This document shows positions 57,212-64,000 of a stretch of DNA of 64,000 nt, one piece after another. The translations under genes and the position numbers were made by a program. The DNA is from Pseudoramibacter alactolyticus ATCC 23263 (GTDB lineage: Bacteria; Bacillota; Clostridia; Eubacteriales; Eubacteriaceae), in the NCBI RefSeq assembly GCF_000185505.1, contig NZ_GL622359.1, positions 369,782 to 433,781 on the forward strand, written 5' to 3'. A model generated the notes under the pieces. It made no database searches. It saw only the letters and a list, made by a program, of their open reading frames with translations, and was not told where the DNA came from. How positions within the stretch are numbered: the first letter of the stretch is position 1; each line of letters opens with the position of its first letter.

Positions 57212-59593
57212 ATGAATGACAGAAGTCTAAGGGTTCTCGAATATCCCCAAATTTTAGAAAGGGTGGCGGCACTTTGCGTGACAGATGGCGGAAAAGCTGC
57301 CGCGCGCCGGCTGCGGCCGTCATCCAGATTGGAAGAGGCCGATATCTGGCTGGACTGGACAGACGAAGCCACGGGAATGATTTTAAGAAACGGCCGTGCG
57401 CCCATGGCCGCGTTGTGCAACATTCCGGAGTATGTCCATCGGGCTGAAATCGGGTCAACGCTTTCGATGCGTCAATTGCTCGAAATTGCAAGCAGCCTGC
57501 GCGTGGTGCGGGACATGCAGGCATATTTTGATGAAGATCCGGAACAAGAAGCGTTAAACCGGCTGCACAACGATTTTGATGCACTGGATCCCTGTGCCGA
57601 TCTGGAAGCGGAAATCTCCAAGAAAATTATCGGGCCAAAGGAAATGTCGGACCGTGCATCCCGGGCGCTTAATCAGATCCGCAAGGAGATAACGGCTAAA
57701 AACGCTCAGATTACCGATAAACTCAACAGGATCATTTCGTCATCGGCCAATGAAAAAGTGCTTCAGGAACGCATTATTACGGTCAGGAATAATCGTTATG
57801 CGGTGCCGGTTAAACAAGAATACCGCAACCAGATTCCCGGCATTGTGCTGGATAAATCGGCAACGGGAGCCACCCTTTTTATTGAACCTGCCGCTGTGGT
57901 TCAGCTCAACAATGAATTGAAAATTTTATCGGTTGAGGAGGAAAAAGAAATAGCGCGTATCCTCAAAGCGCTGACCGAAAAGATCGCGGCATATAAAATG
58001 GTCTTAATCGCAGATTACGATGTGCTCGTGCATCTGGATTTTGTTTTTGCCAAGGCGGCATATGGTTTGAATACGGGCGGTGTGCGCGTCGCTTTTAAAG
58101 ATGATCGGGAAAACGTTTTGCAGTTGCTGCGGGCCAGGCATCCGCTGTTGGATCCAAGACAGGCCGTTGCCTCTGATATTGCGGTGTCCAAGGATATTCA
58201 CACCATTGTGATTACCGGTCCGAACACCGGTGGGAAAACGGTCACGCTGAAGACGATTGGATTGCTCAGTGTCATGATTCAATCCGGATTGTTTGTGCCG
58301 GCGCGGGAAGGGAGTTATACGCGATGCTTTCGCGAAGTATTTGCCGATATTGGCGATGAGCAAAGCATTGAACAATCGCTCTCCACATTTTCGGCGCATA
58401 TGAAAAACACGGTGAATTTTATTGATAAAGCTCAAAAAGACGATCTCGTGCTTTTTGATGAATTGGGAGCGGGAACCGACCCGACGGAAGGCGCGGCGTT
58501 AGCCATTTCCCTGTTGGAGGTGCTGCACGCCCGAGGCGTGACGACGGTTGCGACAACCCATTATAGCGAGCTGAAAGAATACGCCTTGACAACTTCAGGG
58601 ATTGTCAATGCTTCGGTTGAGTTTGACGTAGAGACTCTCCAACCTACCTATCGTTTGCTGATTGGTATTCCCGGAAAATCAAACGCTTTTGAAATTGCCC
58701 AAAAACTGGGATTAAAACCGGAAATCATTGCGCGCGCGCGGGCTTATGTCAGCAAAGAAGCCAGTCGGTTTGAAGACACCTTGGATGTGCTTGAGTCAAA
58801 GCGTCGGGAGATGGAACGGCGATTGGAGGAAGCTGAACGCAAGGAATTGGAGGCGCAGGAAAAAACGGCGCAGATTGAAGAACAAATGGCGGCGCTCAAA
58901 GCAACACAGGAAACGATTCTCAATGAAGCCAGAGCTAAAGCCGATGCCCTTGTGACGCAGACGCAGCAGAAAACAGAAGCCATTTATCGGGAAATCCGTG
59001 AAATTCAAGAGCATACCAATCAGCAAATTGATAATAAAAGATTGGAATCCCTCCGCAAACAGATGCATAATGCCCATCAGCGCGCAGGTGCAGAAAAAAG
59101 AAAAAAACAGAAGCCGCAAAAACAACGGCTTGATGTTCAAACGTTAAAGCCAGGAATGACGGTGTACCTTGAAAATTTCCATAAGGAGGGCGAAGTTCTT
59201 GAGGTTAAGCCCGGTACACATCAGGTTTTGGTGCAGGTGGGTCCCATGAAGATAAAGGTTGGGGAGAAAGAACTTTCGGTTTTAACACATTATGGAAAGG
59301 CATTGGACAAAAAAGCGACGCCAAAGAAAACTAAAAGTTTTGACCGGCATGCGATGAACACGCGTTTAGATCTTCGCGGACGAACGGCCGAAGAAGCGGT
59401 GTACATGGTTGAAAAATTTTTGTCGGATGCGGTTGTTGCCAATGCATCCCAACTCACCATTGTTCACGGCAAGGGAACAGGTGTTTTGCAACGGGTTGTG
59501 CAGGATTATCTGAAAAAATCGAATATGGTTCGAACTTTTCGCTTCGGCAATCCCAGCGAAGGCGGAACCGGAGCGACAATTGTTGAATTATAG
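57212..59593 (+). CDS. mutS2: Endonuclease MutS2
   Basis: A 793-residue MutS-like ATPase without the mismatch-recognition domain. Walker A is GPNTGGKTVTLK, Walker B LVLFDELGAGTDPTEGAAL, followed by a long coiled coil (about residues 520-640) and a C-terminal Smr nuclease domain (LDLRGRTAEEAVYMVE, IVHGKGTGVL). MutS2 limits recombination and, in Bacillus, rescues collided ribosomes. AGAGGAG precedes the ATG. Confidence 0.96.
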   Translation: MNDRSLRVLEYPQILERVAALCVTDGGKAAARRLRPSSRLEEADIWLDWTDEATGMILRNGRAPMAALCNIPEYVHRAEIGSTLSMRQLLEIASSLRVVRDMQAYFDEDPEQEALNRLHNDFDALDPCADLEAEISKKIIGPKEMSDRASRALNQIRKEITAKNAQITDKLNRIISSSANEKVLQERIITVRNNRYAVPVKQEYRNQIPGIVLDKSATGATLFIEPAAVVQLNNELKILSVEEEKEIARILKALTEKIAAYKMVLIADYDVLVHLDFVFAKAAYGLNTGGVRVAFKDDRENVLQLLRARHPLLDPRQAVASDIAVSKDIHTIVITGPNTGGKTVTLKTIGLLSVMIQSGLFVPAREGSYTRCFREVFADIGDEQSIEQSLSTFSAHMKNTVNFIDKAQKDDLVLFDELGAGTDPTEGAALAISLLEVLHARGVTTVATTHYSELKEYALTTSGIVNASVEFDVETLQPTYRLLIGIPGKSNAFEIAQKLGLKPEIIARARAYVSKEASRFEDTLDVLESKRREMERRLEEAERKELEAQEKTAQIEEQMAALKATQETILNEARAKADALVTQTQQKTEAIYREIREIQEHTNQQIDNKRLESLRKQMHNAHQRAGAEKRKKQKPQKQRLDVQTLKPGMTVYLENFHKEGEVLEVKPGTHQVLVQVGPMKIKVGEKELSVLTHYGKALDKKATPKKTKSFDRHAMNTRLDLRGRTAEEAVYMVEKFLSDAVVANASQLTIVHGKGTGVLQRVVQDYLKKSNMVRTFRFGNPSEGGTGATIVEL

Positions 59594-59666
59594 TTTTAAA
59601 TTAGAGATGCATTTAAGAAATAATAGTTATAATCTGAAATCATTCAAAAAGGAAGTAGGATAGTGC

Positions 59667-60101
59667 ATGCCTAAAATAGACATGAAACAAAGAGATTCCA
59701 GGGAGCAACGCATCATAGATACCATCCGGCGCTGTGGGTTGCGTGCAACACCGCAGCGGATCGAGTTATTAAAATTATTACGGGACACGAAAAGTCATCC
59801 GACGGCAGAGGCATTAATGCAGATGGCCAATCATGAGGGATTTAATTTGTCGATGGGGACCGTTTATAATACGCTCGACAGTTTTGAGAAAAAAGGGTTA
59901 ATTTCTCGGGTTCATGGATCAAACGATGTGATGCACTATGATGCAGAAACAGATTTTCATGTGCATTTGGTGGACCAATCCACAGAAGAGATTGTGGATC
60001 TTTTTGACGATGAATTGGAAGAATTAATTCGCAGACGTTTGAAGGCCAAATTTCCGAATGGCTTTAATCCCCAAAGACTGGAAGTAACGATTTACCAATA
60101 A
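59667..60101 (+). CDS. Fur-family regulator, PerR-like, lacking the Cys4 zinc site
   Basis: A 144-residue winged-helix regulator. RATPQRIELLKLL and MGTVYNTLDSFEKKGLI form the DNA-binding domain. Aligning with B. subtilis PerR, the regulatory metal ligands are all kept: His in SHPTAEA, Asp in HYDAETD, both His in FHVH, and Asp in EIVDL. However, the structural zinc Cys pairs are absent: the first pair is replaced by Asp and Thr (VDQST), and the protein ends at TIYQ before the second. The only Cys is in the N-terminal RRCGL. AGGA precedes the ATG; TATAAT at 59628 may be its -10. Confidence 0.88.
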   Translation: MPKIDMKQRDSREQRIIDTIRRCGLRATPQRIELLKLLRDTKSHPTAEALMQMANHEGFNLSMGTVYNTLDSFEKKGLISRVHGSNDVMHYDAETDFHVHLVDQSTEEIVDLFDDELEELIRRRLKAKFPNGFNPQRLEVTIYQ

Positions 60102-60146
60102 GATTTCTAATGATCAGAATTTAAAAATCAGGAGAAGATTAGACGG

Positions 60147-60641
60147 ATGACAATAACAAATCCTAAAATTCAAATTGAAATGGCCAATGGCGGTATTGTA
60201 AAAGCGGAACTTTATCCGGAAGTGGCGCCGATTACGGTCGAAAATTTTGTCAAACTCATAAAAGAGGGTTTTTACGATGGGTTGATTTTTCATCGCGTTA
60301 TCCCGGGCTTTATGATTCAAGGCGGAGATCCGGAAGGCAGTGGTATGGGCGGCCCAGGCTATAGCATCAAGGGAGAATTTGCTTCCAATGGGGTGGAGAA
60401 CGATCTGAAGCACGATCGCGGCGTTCTTTCCATGGCCAGAAGCATGATGCCTGATTCTGCCGGTTCTCAGTTTTTTATTATGGTCGAAAAGGCCCCGCAT
60501 CTGGATGGCGATTACGCTGCCTTCGGGCAAGTGACCGAAGGCATGGATGTGGTTGACGCGATTGTTAAGGCACCACGTGACACGATGGACAAACCACTTG
60601 AGGATCAGCAAATGACCAAGGTCACTTTGATCGAAGAATAA
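60147..60641 (+). CDS. Cyclophilin-type peptidyl-prolyl isomerase
   Basis: A 164-residue PpiB-like enzyme that speeds proline isomerisation. The active-site patterns FHRVIPGFMIQGGDP, GVLSMARS and SQFFIM are present; it has no signal peptide, so it is cytosolic. The ribosome site (AGGAGAAG) is rather far from the ATG. A long hairpin follows. Confidence 0.94.
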   Translation: MTITNPKIQIEMANGGIVKAELYPEVAPITVENFVKLIKEGFYDGLIFHRVIPGFMIQGGDPEGSGMGGPGYSIKGEFASNGVENDLKHDRGVLSMARSMMPDSAGSQFFIMVEKAPHLDGDYAAFGQVTEGMDVVDAIVKAPRDTMDKPLEDQQMTKVTLIEE

Positions 60642-60652
60642 TAAAAACATAA

Positions 60653-60721
60653 TAAAAAAGCCGTTTATGATATATACGTTCCGGGTTGCGTGAGGTATGT
60701 ATGCATAAACGGTTTTTTATT
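60653..60721 (+). terminator. Long hairpin terminator after the cyclophilin gene
   Basis: Outer arms GCCGTTTATG / CATAAACGG with an imperfectly paired inner stem, flanked by A-run and T-run. The following 90 nt up to the promoter hold an ATTCA-N7-TGAAT inverted repeat and nothing else I recognise. Confidence 0.75.
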
Positions 60722-60814
60722 GCAAAGCTGCATTGTCAGATTGGTGGATGGAATAATCATGCATTCAGGGGAAATGAATCGCGTTGCCACGCTGCAATTT
60801 AGCAAGTAAAAGCA

Positions 60815-60843
60815 TTGAACTTCGTATGTATTTCGGGTAAAAT
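60815..60843 (+). promoter_or_regulatory. Promoter of the ornithine carbamoyltransferase gene
   Basis: TTGAAC (60815-60820), 17-nt spacer, TAAAAT (60838-60843). Confidence 0.72.
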
Positions 60844-60878
60844 ATTAAAACGGCCATTTGAATGGAAAGGGAAACACA

Positions 60879-61898
60879 ATGCAATTAAAAGGTAAAAGTT
60901 TTTTAACGCTTCGTGATTTTTCTCCAGAAGAAATCACATACATGATTGATTATGCCCAGGCACTTAAAGCGAAAAAAAAAGCCGGACGGCGAGGAAATTT
61001 GTTGTCAGGCAAAAATATCGTTTTGCTTTTTGAAAAAACGTCGACGCGCACGCGATGCTCCTTTGAAGTCGCAGCCTATGACGAAGGTGCCAATGTTACT
61101 TTTTTGACCAACTCGCAAATGGGAAGGAAAGAATCCATCGAGGATACAGCCAGGGTGCTGGGCCGTTTTTACGACGGCATTGAGTTCCGCGGATTTAAAC
61201 AGAAAACGGTGGAGGATCTGGCAAAATATTCCGGGGTGCCGGTTTGGAACGGCTTGACGGATTTTTATCATCCGACACAAATTCTTGCGGACATGTTGAC
61301 GATTCGTGAAAATTTTGGAAATTTAGCAGGCCGCAAATTGGTGTTTGTGGGCGATGCCCGAAATAATATGGGCAATTCGTTGATGATCGGCTGTGTGAAA
61401 TTGGGCATGCACTTTGTAGCACTGGCGCCGAAATCTTTGTTTCCGGATAAAAATCTGGTGGAAGCAATGCGCGGCGTTGCGGCGCAGACCGGAGGATCCA
61501 TCACATTAACAGAAGATATGGCTGCCGGCGTGAAAGGTGCCGATGTGCTTTATACCGATGTTTGGGTCTCCATGGGTGAAGAAAATCAAATGGCCGAACG
61601 CATCGCCCTGCTGAAAGATTATCAGGTCAACAAAGCGATGGTTGCGGCGACCGAAAATCCGGATGTGATTTTTTTGCATTGTTTGCCCGCTTTTCACGAT
61701 CTAAACACGACTGTTTCAGCTTCGGTGTTCAGAGAATACGGTCTGGGCGAAATGGAAGTGAGTGATGCGGTTTTCCGAGCCCCTTATTCCAAGGTATTCG
61801 ATGAAGCGGAAAATCGGATGCACGCCATTAAAGCAGTGATGTGTGCAACGCTGGCTGATAATCGTCTGGATGCTGACGGCAAACCGATAGTGGATTAA
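60879..61898 (+). CDS. Ornithine carbamoyltransferase
   Basis: A 339-residue transferase joining carbamoyl phosphate and ornithine to citrulline. Carbamoyl-phosphate motif [21 protein letters not shown] and the ornithine-site HCLPAFHD are present. AAAGGGAAA precedes the ATG at 60879. Neither arcA/arcC nor other arg genes are adjacent, so anabolic (argF) and catabolic (arcB) roles cannot be separated; for this reason no symbol is given. It is 13 nt upstream of the phosphohexomutase gene. Confidence 0.93.
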   Translation: MQLKGKSFLTLRDFSPEEITYMIDYAQALKAKKKAGRRGNLLSGKNIVLLFEKTSTRTRCSFEVAAYDEGANVTFLTNSQMGRKESIEDTARVLGRFYDGIEFRGFKQKTVEDLAKYSGVPVWNGLTDFYHPTQILADMLTIRENFGNLAGRKLVFVGDARNNMGNSLMIGCVKLGMHFVALAPKSLFPDKNLVEAMRGVAAQTGGSITLTEDMAAGVKGADVLYTDVWVSMGEENQMAERIALLKDYQVNKAMVAATENPDVIFLHCLPAFHDLNTTVSASVFREYGLGEMEVSDAVFRAPYSKVFDEAENRMHAIKAVMCATLADNRLDADGKPIVD

Positions 61899-61911
61899 AA
61901 GGAGTTAAGAA

Positions 61912-63396
61912 ATGATTTTAAGAGGGATTGTTGAGCTCCAAAACGGAACAGACGTCCGGGGAATTGCCGCAACAGGAGTTCCCGGTGAAGATATCAATTT
62001 AGACGATAATAAAACCATGAAAATTGTTTACGCTTTTATCGAAGGGTTAAAGCGTCAATTGGGAAAAGATAAACTTAAAATTGCCGTTGGCCGGGATAGC
62101 CGTGTCTCCGGTGAATTGCTGGCTCAGGCAGCCTGCGTTGCGGGTGTCTGCACAGGCTCGCATGTGTATGACTGCGGATTGGCCACAACACCGGCCATGT
62201 TTATGACCACGGTGGATCCGTATTTGCAATGTGACGGTGCGGTGATGATTACGGCCAGTCATATGCCGGCCAATCGCAACGGAATTAAATTCTTCACGCG
62301 AAGAGGCGGTATCGAAAAGGGCGAACTGGCGGCTGTGCTTAAGGAAGCAGAAGAGACTGAAACATCCTTCAACGGAGGACAACGAACCGATTCAAATTTC
62401 ATGTCGGTCTATGCCGCCAATATTGTTGGAACTGTGCGCAGTGAAACCGGTAAGATTAAACCGTTGGCCGGGCTTCATATTGTCGTGGATGCGGGAAACG
62501 GTGCCGGAGGTTTTTTTGTCAAGGATGTATTGGAGCCCCTGGGAGCGAATACCAAGGGATCACAGTTTTTAAATCCTGACGGTCACTTCCCCAACCACAT
62601 TCCGAATCCGGAAGATTCGGACGCGATGGCCTCGGCAATCCAAATGGTTAAAAAAAGTCATGCAGATATGGGGATTATCTTTGACACCGATGTTGATCGA
62701 TCGGCCATCATTGATGAAAATGGTGATCCGATCAATCGCGACGCATTTATTGCGTTTATTGCAAAAATACTTTTGGACAAATATCCGGGAACAACCATTG
62801 TGACAGATTCAGTGACATCCACCGGCCTTGCAGATTATATCAATGCGCACGGAGGTAAACACCGCCGTTTTAAACGGGGCTACCGCAATGTTATTAACGA
62901 GGCGATTCGCTTGAATAAAGCAGGTGAAGAATGCCATCTGGCGATGGAAACCAGCGGTCACGGGGCCATTAAAGAGAATTATTTTCTGGATGACGGTGCT
63001 TATCTGGCCACAATGGCATTGATTGAATTGACTCGGCTGAAAAAGGAAGGAAAACCCCTTTCGCGTTTTCTGGAGGATTTGAAACAACCGTCAGAATCCG
63101 AAGAATTGCGCTATCGCATTAACGCTGACAATTTCAGGAAAAGAGGGGAGGCCATCCTCAAGGCATTTGAAAAATTTGCGGCGGAACAACCGGGGTGGTC
63201 GCTTGAGCTGCCCAATGAAGAAGGGGTTCGCGTTAACTGTGGGGCAAAAGCAGGCAATGGCTGGTGTCTCATGCGCCTTTCGCTTCATGAACCTAAGATG
63301 CCAATCAATATTGAGTCCGAAGAAATGGGCGGGTGCGCTAAGATAAAAGCCGTAATAAATCAGTTTGTGTCTCAATATTCAGAACTTGAATTGTAA
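61912..63396 (+). CDS. Phosphoglucomutase/phosphomannomutase-family enzyme
   Basis: A 494-residue alpha-D-phosphohexomutase. The catalytic Ser is in TASHMPANRNGIKFF, the metal loop is DTDVDRSAI (the common form is DGDADR), and the sugar-binding loop is METSGHGAIKEN. The C-terminal phosphate-binding domain is present. The exact sugar cannot be assigned. AAGGAG precedes the ATG, and the gene is probably co-transcribed with the transcarbamoylase. Confidence 0.9.
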   Translation: MILRGIVELQNGTDVRGIAATGVPGEDINLDDNKTMKIVYAFIEGLKRQLGKDKLKIAVGRDSRVSGELLAQAACVAGVCTGSHVYDCGLATTPAMFMTTVDPYLQCDGAVMITASHMPANRNGIKFFTRRGGIEKGELAAVLKEAEETETSFNGGQRTDSNFMSVYAANIVGTVRSETGKIKPLAGLHIVVDAGNGAGGFFVKDVLEPLGANTKGSQFLNPDGHFPNHIPNPEDSDAMASAIQMVKKSHADMGIIFDTDVDRSAIIDENGDPINRDAFIAFIAKILLDKYPGTTIVTDSVTSTGLADYINAHGGKHRRFKRGYRNVINEAIRLNKAGEECHLAMETSGHGAIKENYFLDDGAYLATMALIELTRLKKEGKPLSRFLEDLKQPSESEELRYRINADNFRKRGEAILKAFEKFAAEQPGWSLELPNEEGVRVNCGAKAGNGWCLMRLSLHEPKMPINIESEEMGGCAKIKAVINQFVSQYSELEL

Positions 63397-63410
63397 TTTT
63401 AAGAGCAATA

Positions 63411-63447
63411 AAAAAGAGAATGCGTTTTCTCATTCTCTTTTTTATTG
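63411..63447 (+). terminator. Bidirectional terminator between the phosphohexomutase and DegV genes
   Basis: AAAGAGAATG / CATTCTCTTT stem, with A-run and T-run on either side. Confidence 0.9.
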
Positions 63448-63454
63448 GCAAATT

Positions 63455-64000
63455 TTAAAAAGAAATAACAATGCCACCGTTATCGGCGTAAACCGTGCTG
63501 AGACCGCCGGCTTCTAAAATAATAATCTCTTTAAATTTAGCGCCGGCCTTGATAATTTCTTCCTTGAGTTTTAATGCTTTTTCCGGTGCGTTAACGTGTG
63601 AAATGGCGAGGATGCGCATGGGTGCATTAACGACCTCTTCAGTGATAATTTGAGCCAGCCGAATCATTGTTTTTTTATGTCCGCGGCATTTTTCTTTGAG
63701 CTCAATCTCGCCGGAAACGCCCATCATAATGGGGATGATCTTTAAAACTTTTCCCACAAGCGCAACGGAATGCCTGATTCGGCCATTTCTCACCAAATTG
63801 TCGAGCGAGTTAAGCACAAAGAAGATAGACATATGGGCAATGTAATCTCGGACAATGGGAATTAAATCGACAGCCGAAAGATTGCGCTGGACTAATTCGA
63901 TGATTTTAAGCACGGTGAGATCCTCGCCGGTTACCGCGGAGAGAGAGTCAAAAACATAAACACGATCGCCAAATCCCGCGTCTGCGGCCATCTGTTGGGC
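63455..64000 (-). CDS. DegV-family fatty-acid-binding protein, C-terminal part, cut by window edge
   Basis: The frame is open through the window end, so only about 181 C-terminal residues are seen. VFDSLSAVTGEDLTVL, NSLDNLVRNGRI and the ending are typical of DegV/FakB proteins, which bind a fatty acid and present it to the kinase FakA. Codons before the first internal Met (63991) continue the family sequence (AQQMAAD), so that Met is not the start. Confidence 0.88.
   Translation of the reverse strand, partial: AQQMAADAGFGDRVYVFDSLSAVTGEDLTVLKIIELVQRNLSAVDLIPIVRDYIAHMSIFFVLNSLDNLVRNGRIRHSVALVGKVLKIIPIMMGVSGEIELKEKCRGHKKTMIRLAQIITEEVVNAPMRILAISHVNAPEKALKLKEEIIKAGAKFKEIIILEAGGLSTVYADNGGIVISF

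Noticed and set aside
60750-60795. Possible ArgR box upstream of ornithine carbamoyltransferase
   Set aside because: Only an ATTCA-N7-TGAAT inverted repeat is present; it does not fit the ARG-box consensus well enough to call.
1-64000. CRISPR arrays, prophage, intact insertion sequences, rRNA or origin of replication
   Set aside because: No regularly spaced repeats, phage structural genes, intact transposase, rRNA sequence or DnaA-box cluster was noticed on reading; this was by eye, without a search program.

Overview
The window reads as a stretch of core chromosome from an anaerobic, Gram-positive member of the Clostridia. Supporting signs are a T-box leader on tyrS, a CggR-led glycolytic operon, sepF/ylmE/ylmH cell-division genes, a hybrid-cluster protein of the anaerobe type, a single-cluster ferredoxin, DacF- and class A-type penicillin-binding proteins, and strong AGGAGG ribosome sites with frequent TTG starts. 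Base composition is moderate. An Eubacterium/Pseudoramibacter-like host is a low-confidence guess; no sporulation or rRNA gene is present to settle it. Genes are dense, mostly on the + strand, and both window ends cut a gene (a Y-family DNA polymerase at the left, a DegV protein at the right, both on the - strand).

Layout. 1-5.9 kb: polymerase fragment, orphan CsoR-type repressor, radC, an RluD-type pseudouridine synthase, a class A PBP, nth. 6.0-13.4 kb: protein quality control and ribosome assembly (tig, clpP, clpX, lon, engB) ending in queG. 13.4-24.9 kb: gltX, secD, secF, recJ, apt, relA, dtd, a metallo-beta-lactamase hydrolase and hemZ. 25-28 kb: aspS, an RseC-like membrane protein, a HAD phosphatase. 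28.1-32.7 kb: an accessory redox island with hcp, a DUF488 gene, a Crp/Fnr regulator, a ferredoxin and a two-gene chromate-type transporter. 32.7-36.4 kb: an EpsC-type serine acetyltransferase divergent from T-box-tyrS, then a decayed IS200/IS605 transposase and tRNA-Pro(GGG). 36.4-40.7 kb: a cell-division cluster (HlyD-like membrane protein with a reading-frame break, ylmE, sepF, ylmH, rluD). 40.7-42.4 kb: a DUF711/ACT pair. 42.6-47.2 kb: cggR-gap-pgk-tpiA, then secG. 47.2-63.4 kb: a solitary adenine methyltransferase resembling C. difficile CamA, rarA, an M16C protease, dacF, a U32 protein, mutS2, a PerR-like Fur protein, a cyclophilin, ornithine carbamoyltransferase and a phosphohexomutase.

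Three observations stand out. First, one GTTG-N6-CAAC operator lies exactly midway between divergent hcp and DUF488 promoters, centred at a predicted -41.5 for both, and the same motif recurs in front of the neighbouring Crp/Fnr gene and ferredoxin gene; this looks like a compact locally encoded nitrosative/redox regulon. Second, the methyltransferase has no partner nuclease, shares CamA-like signatures, and is translationally overlapped with rarA. Third, the Fur-family protein keeps all five PerR regulatory metal ligands but has lost the whole Cys4 structural zinc site. Smaller points are a T8 frame break in the HlyD-like gene, a possible attenuator between gap and pgk, and a G8 tract serving as ribosome site for the error-prone polymerase.
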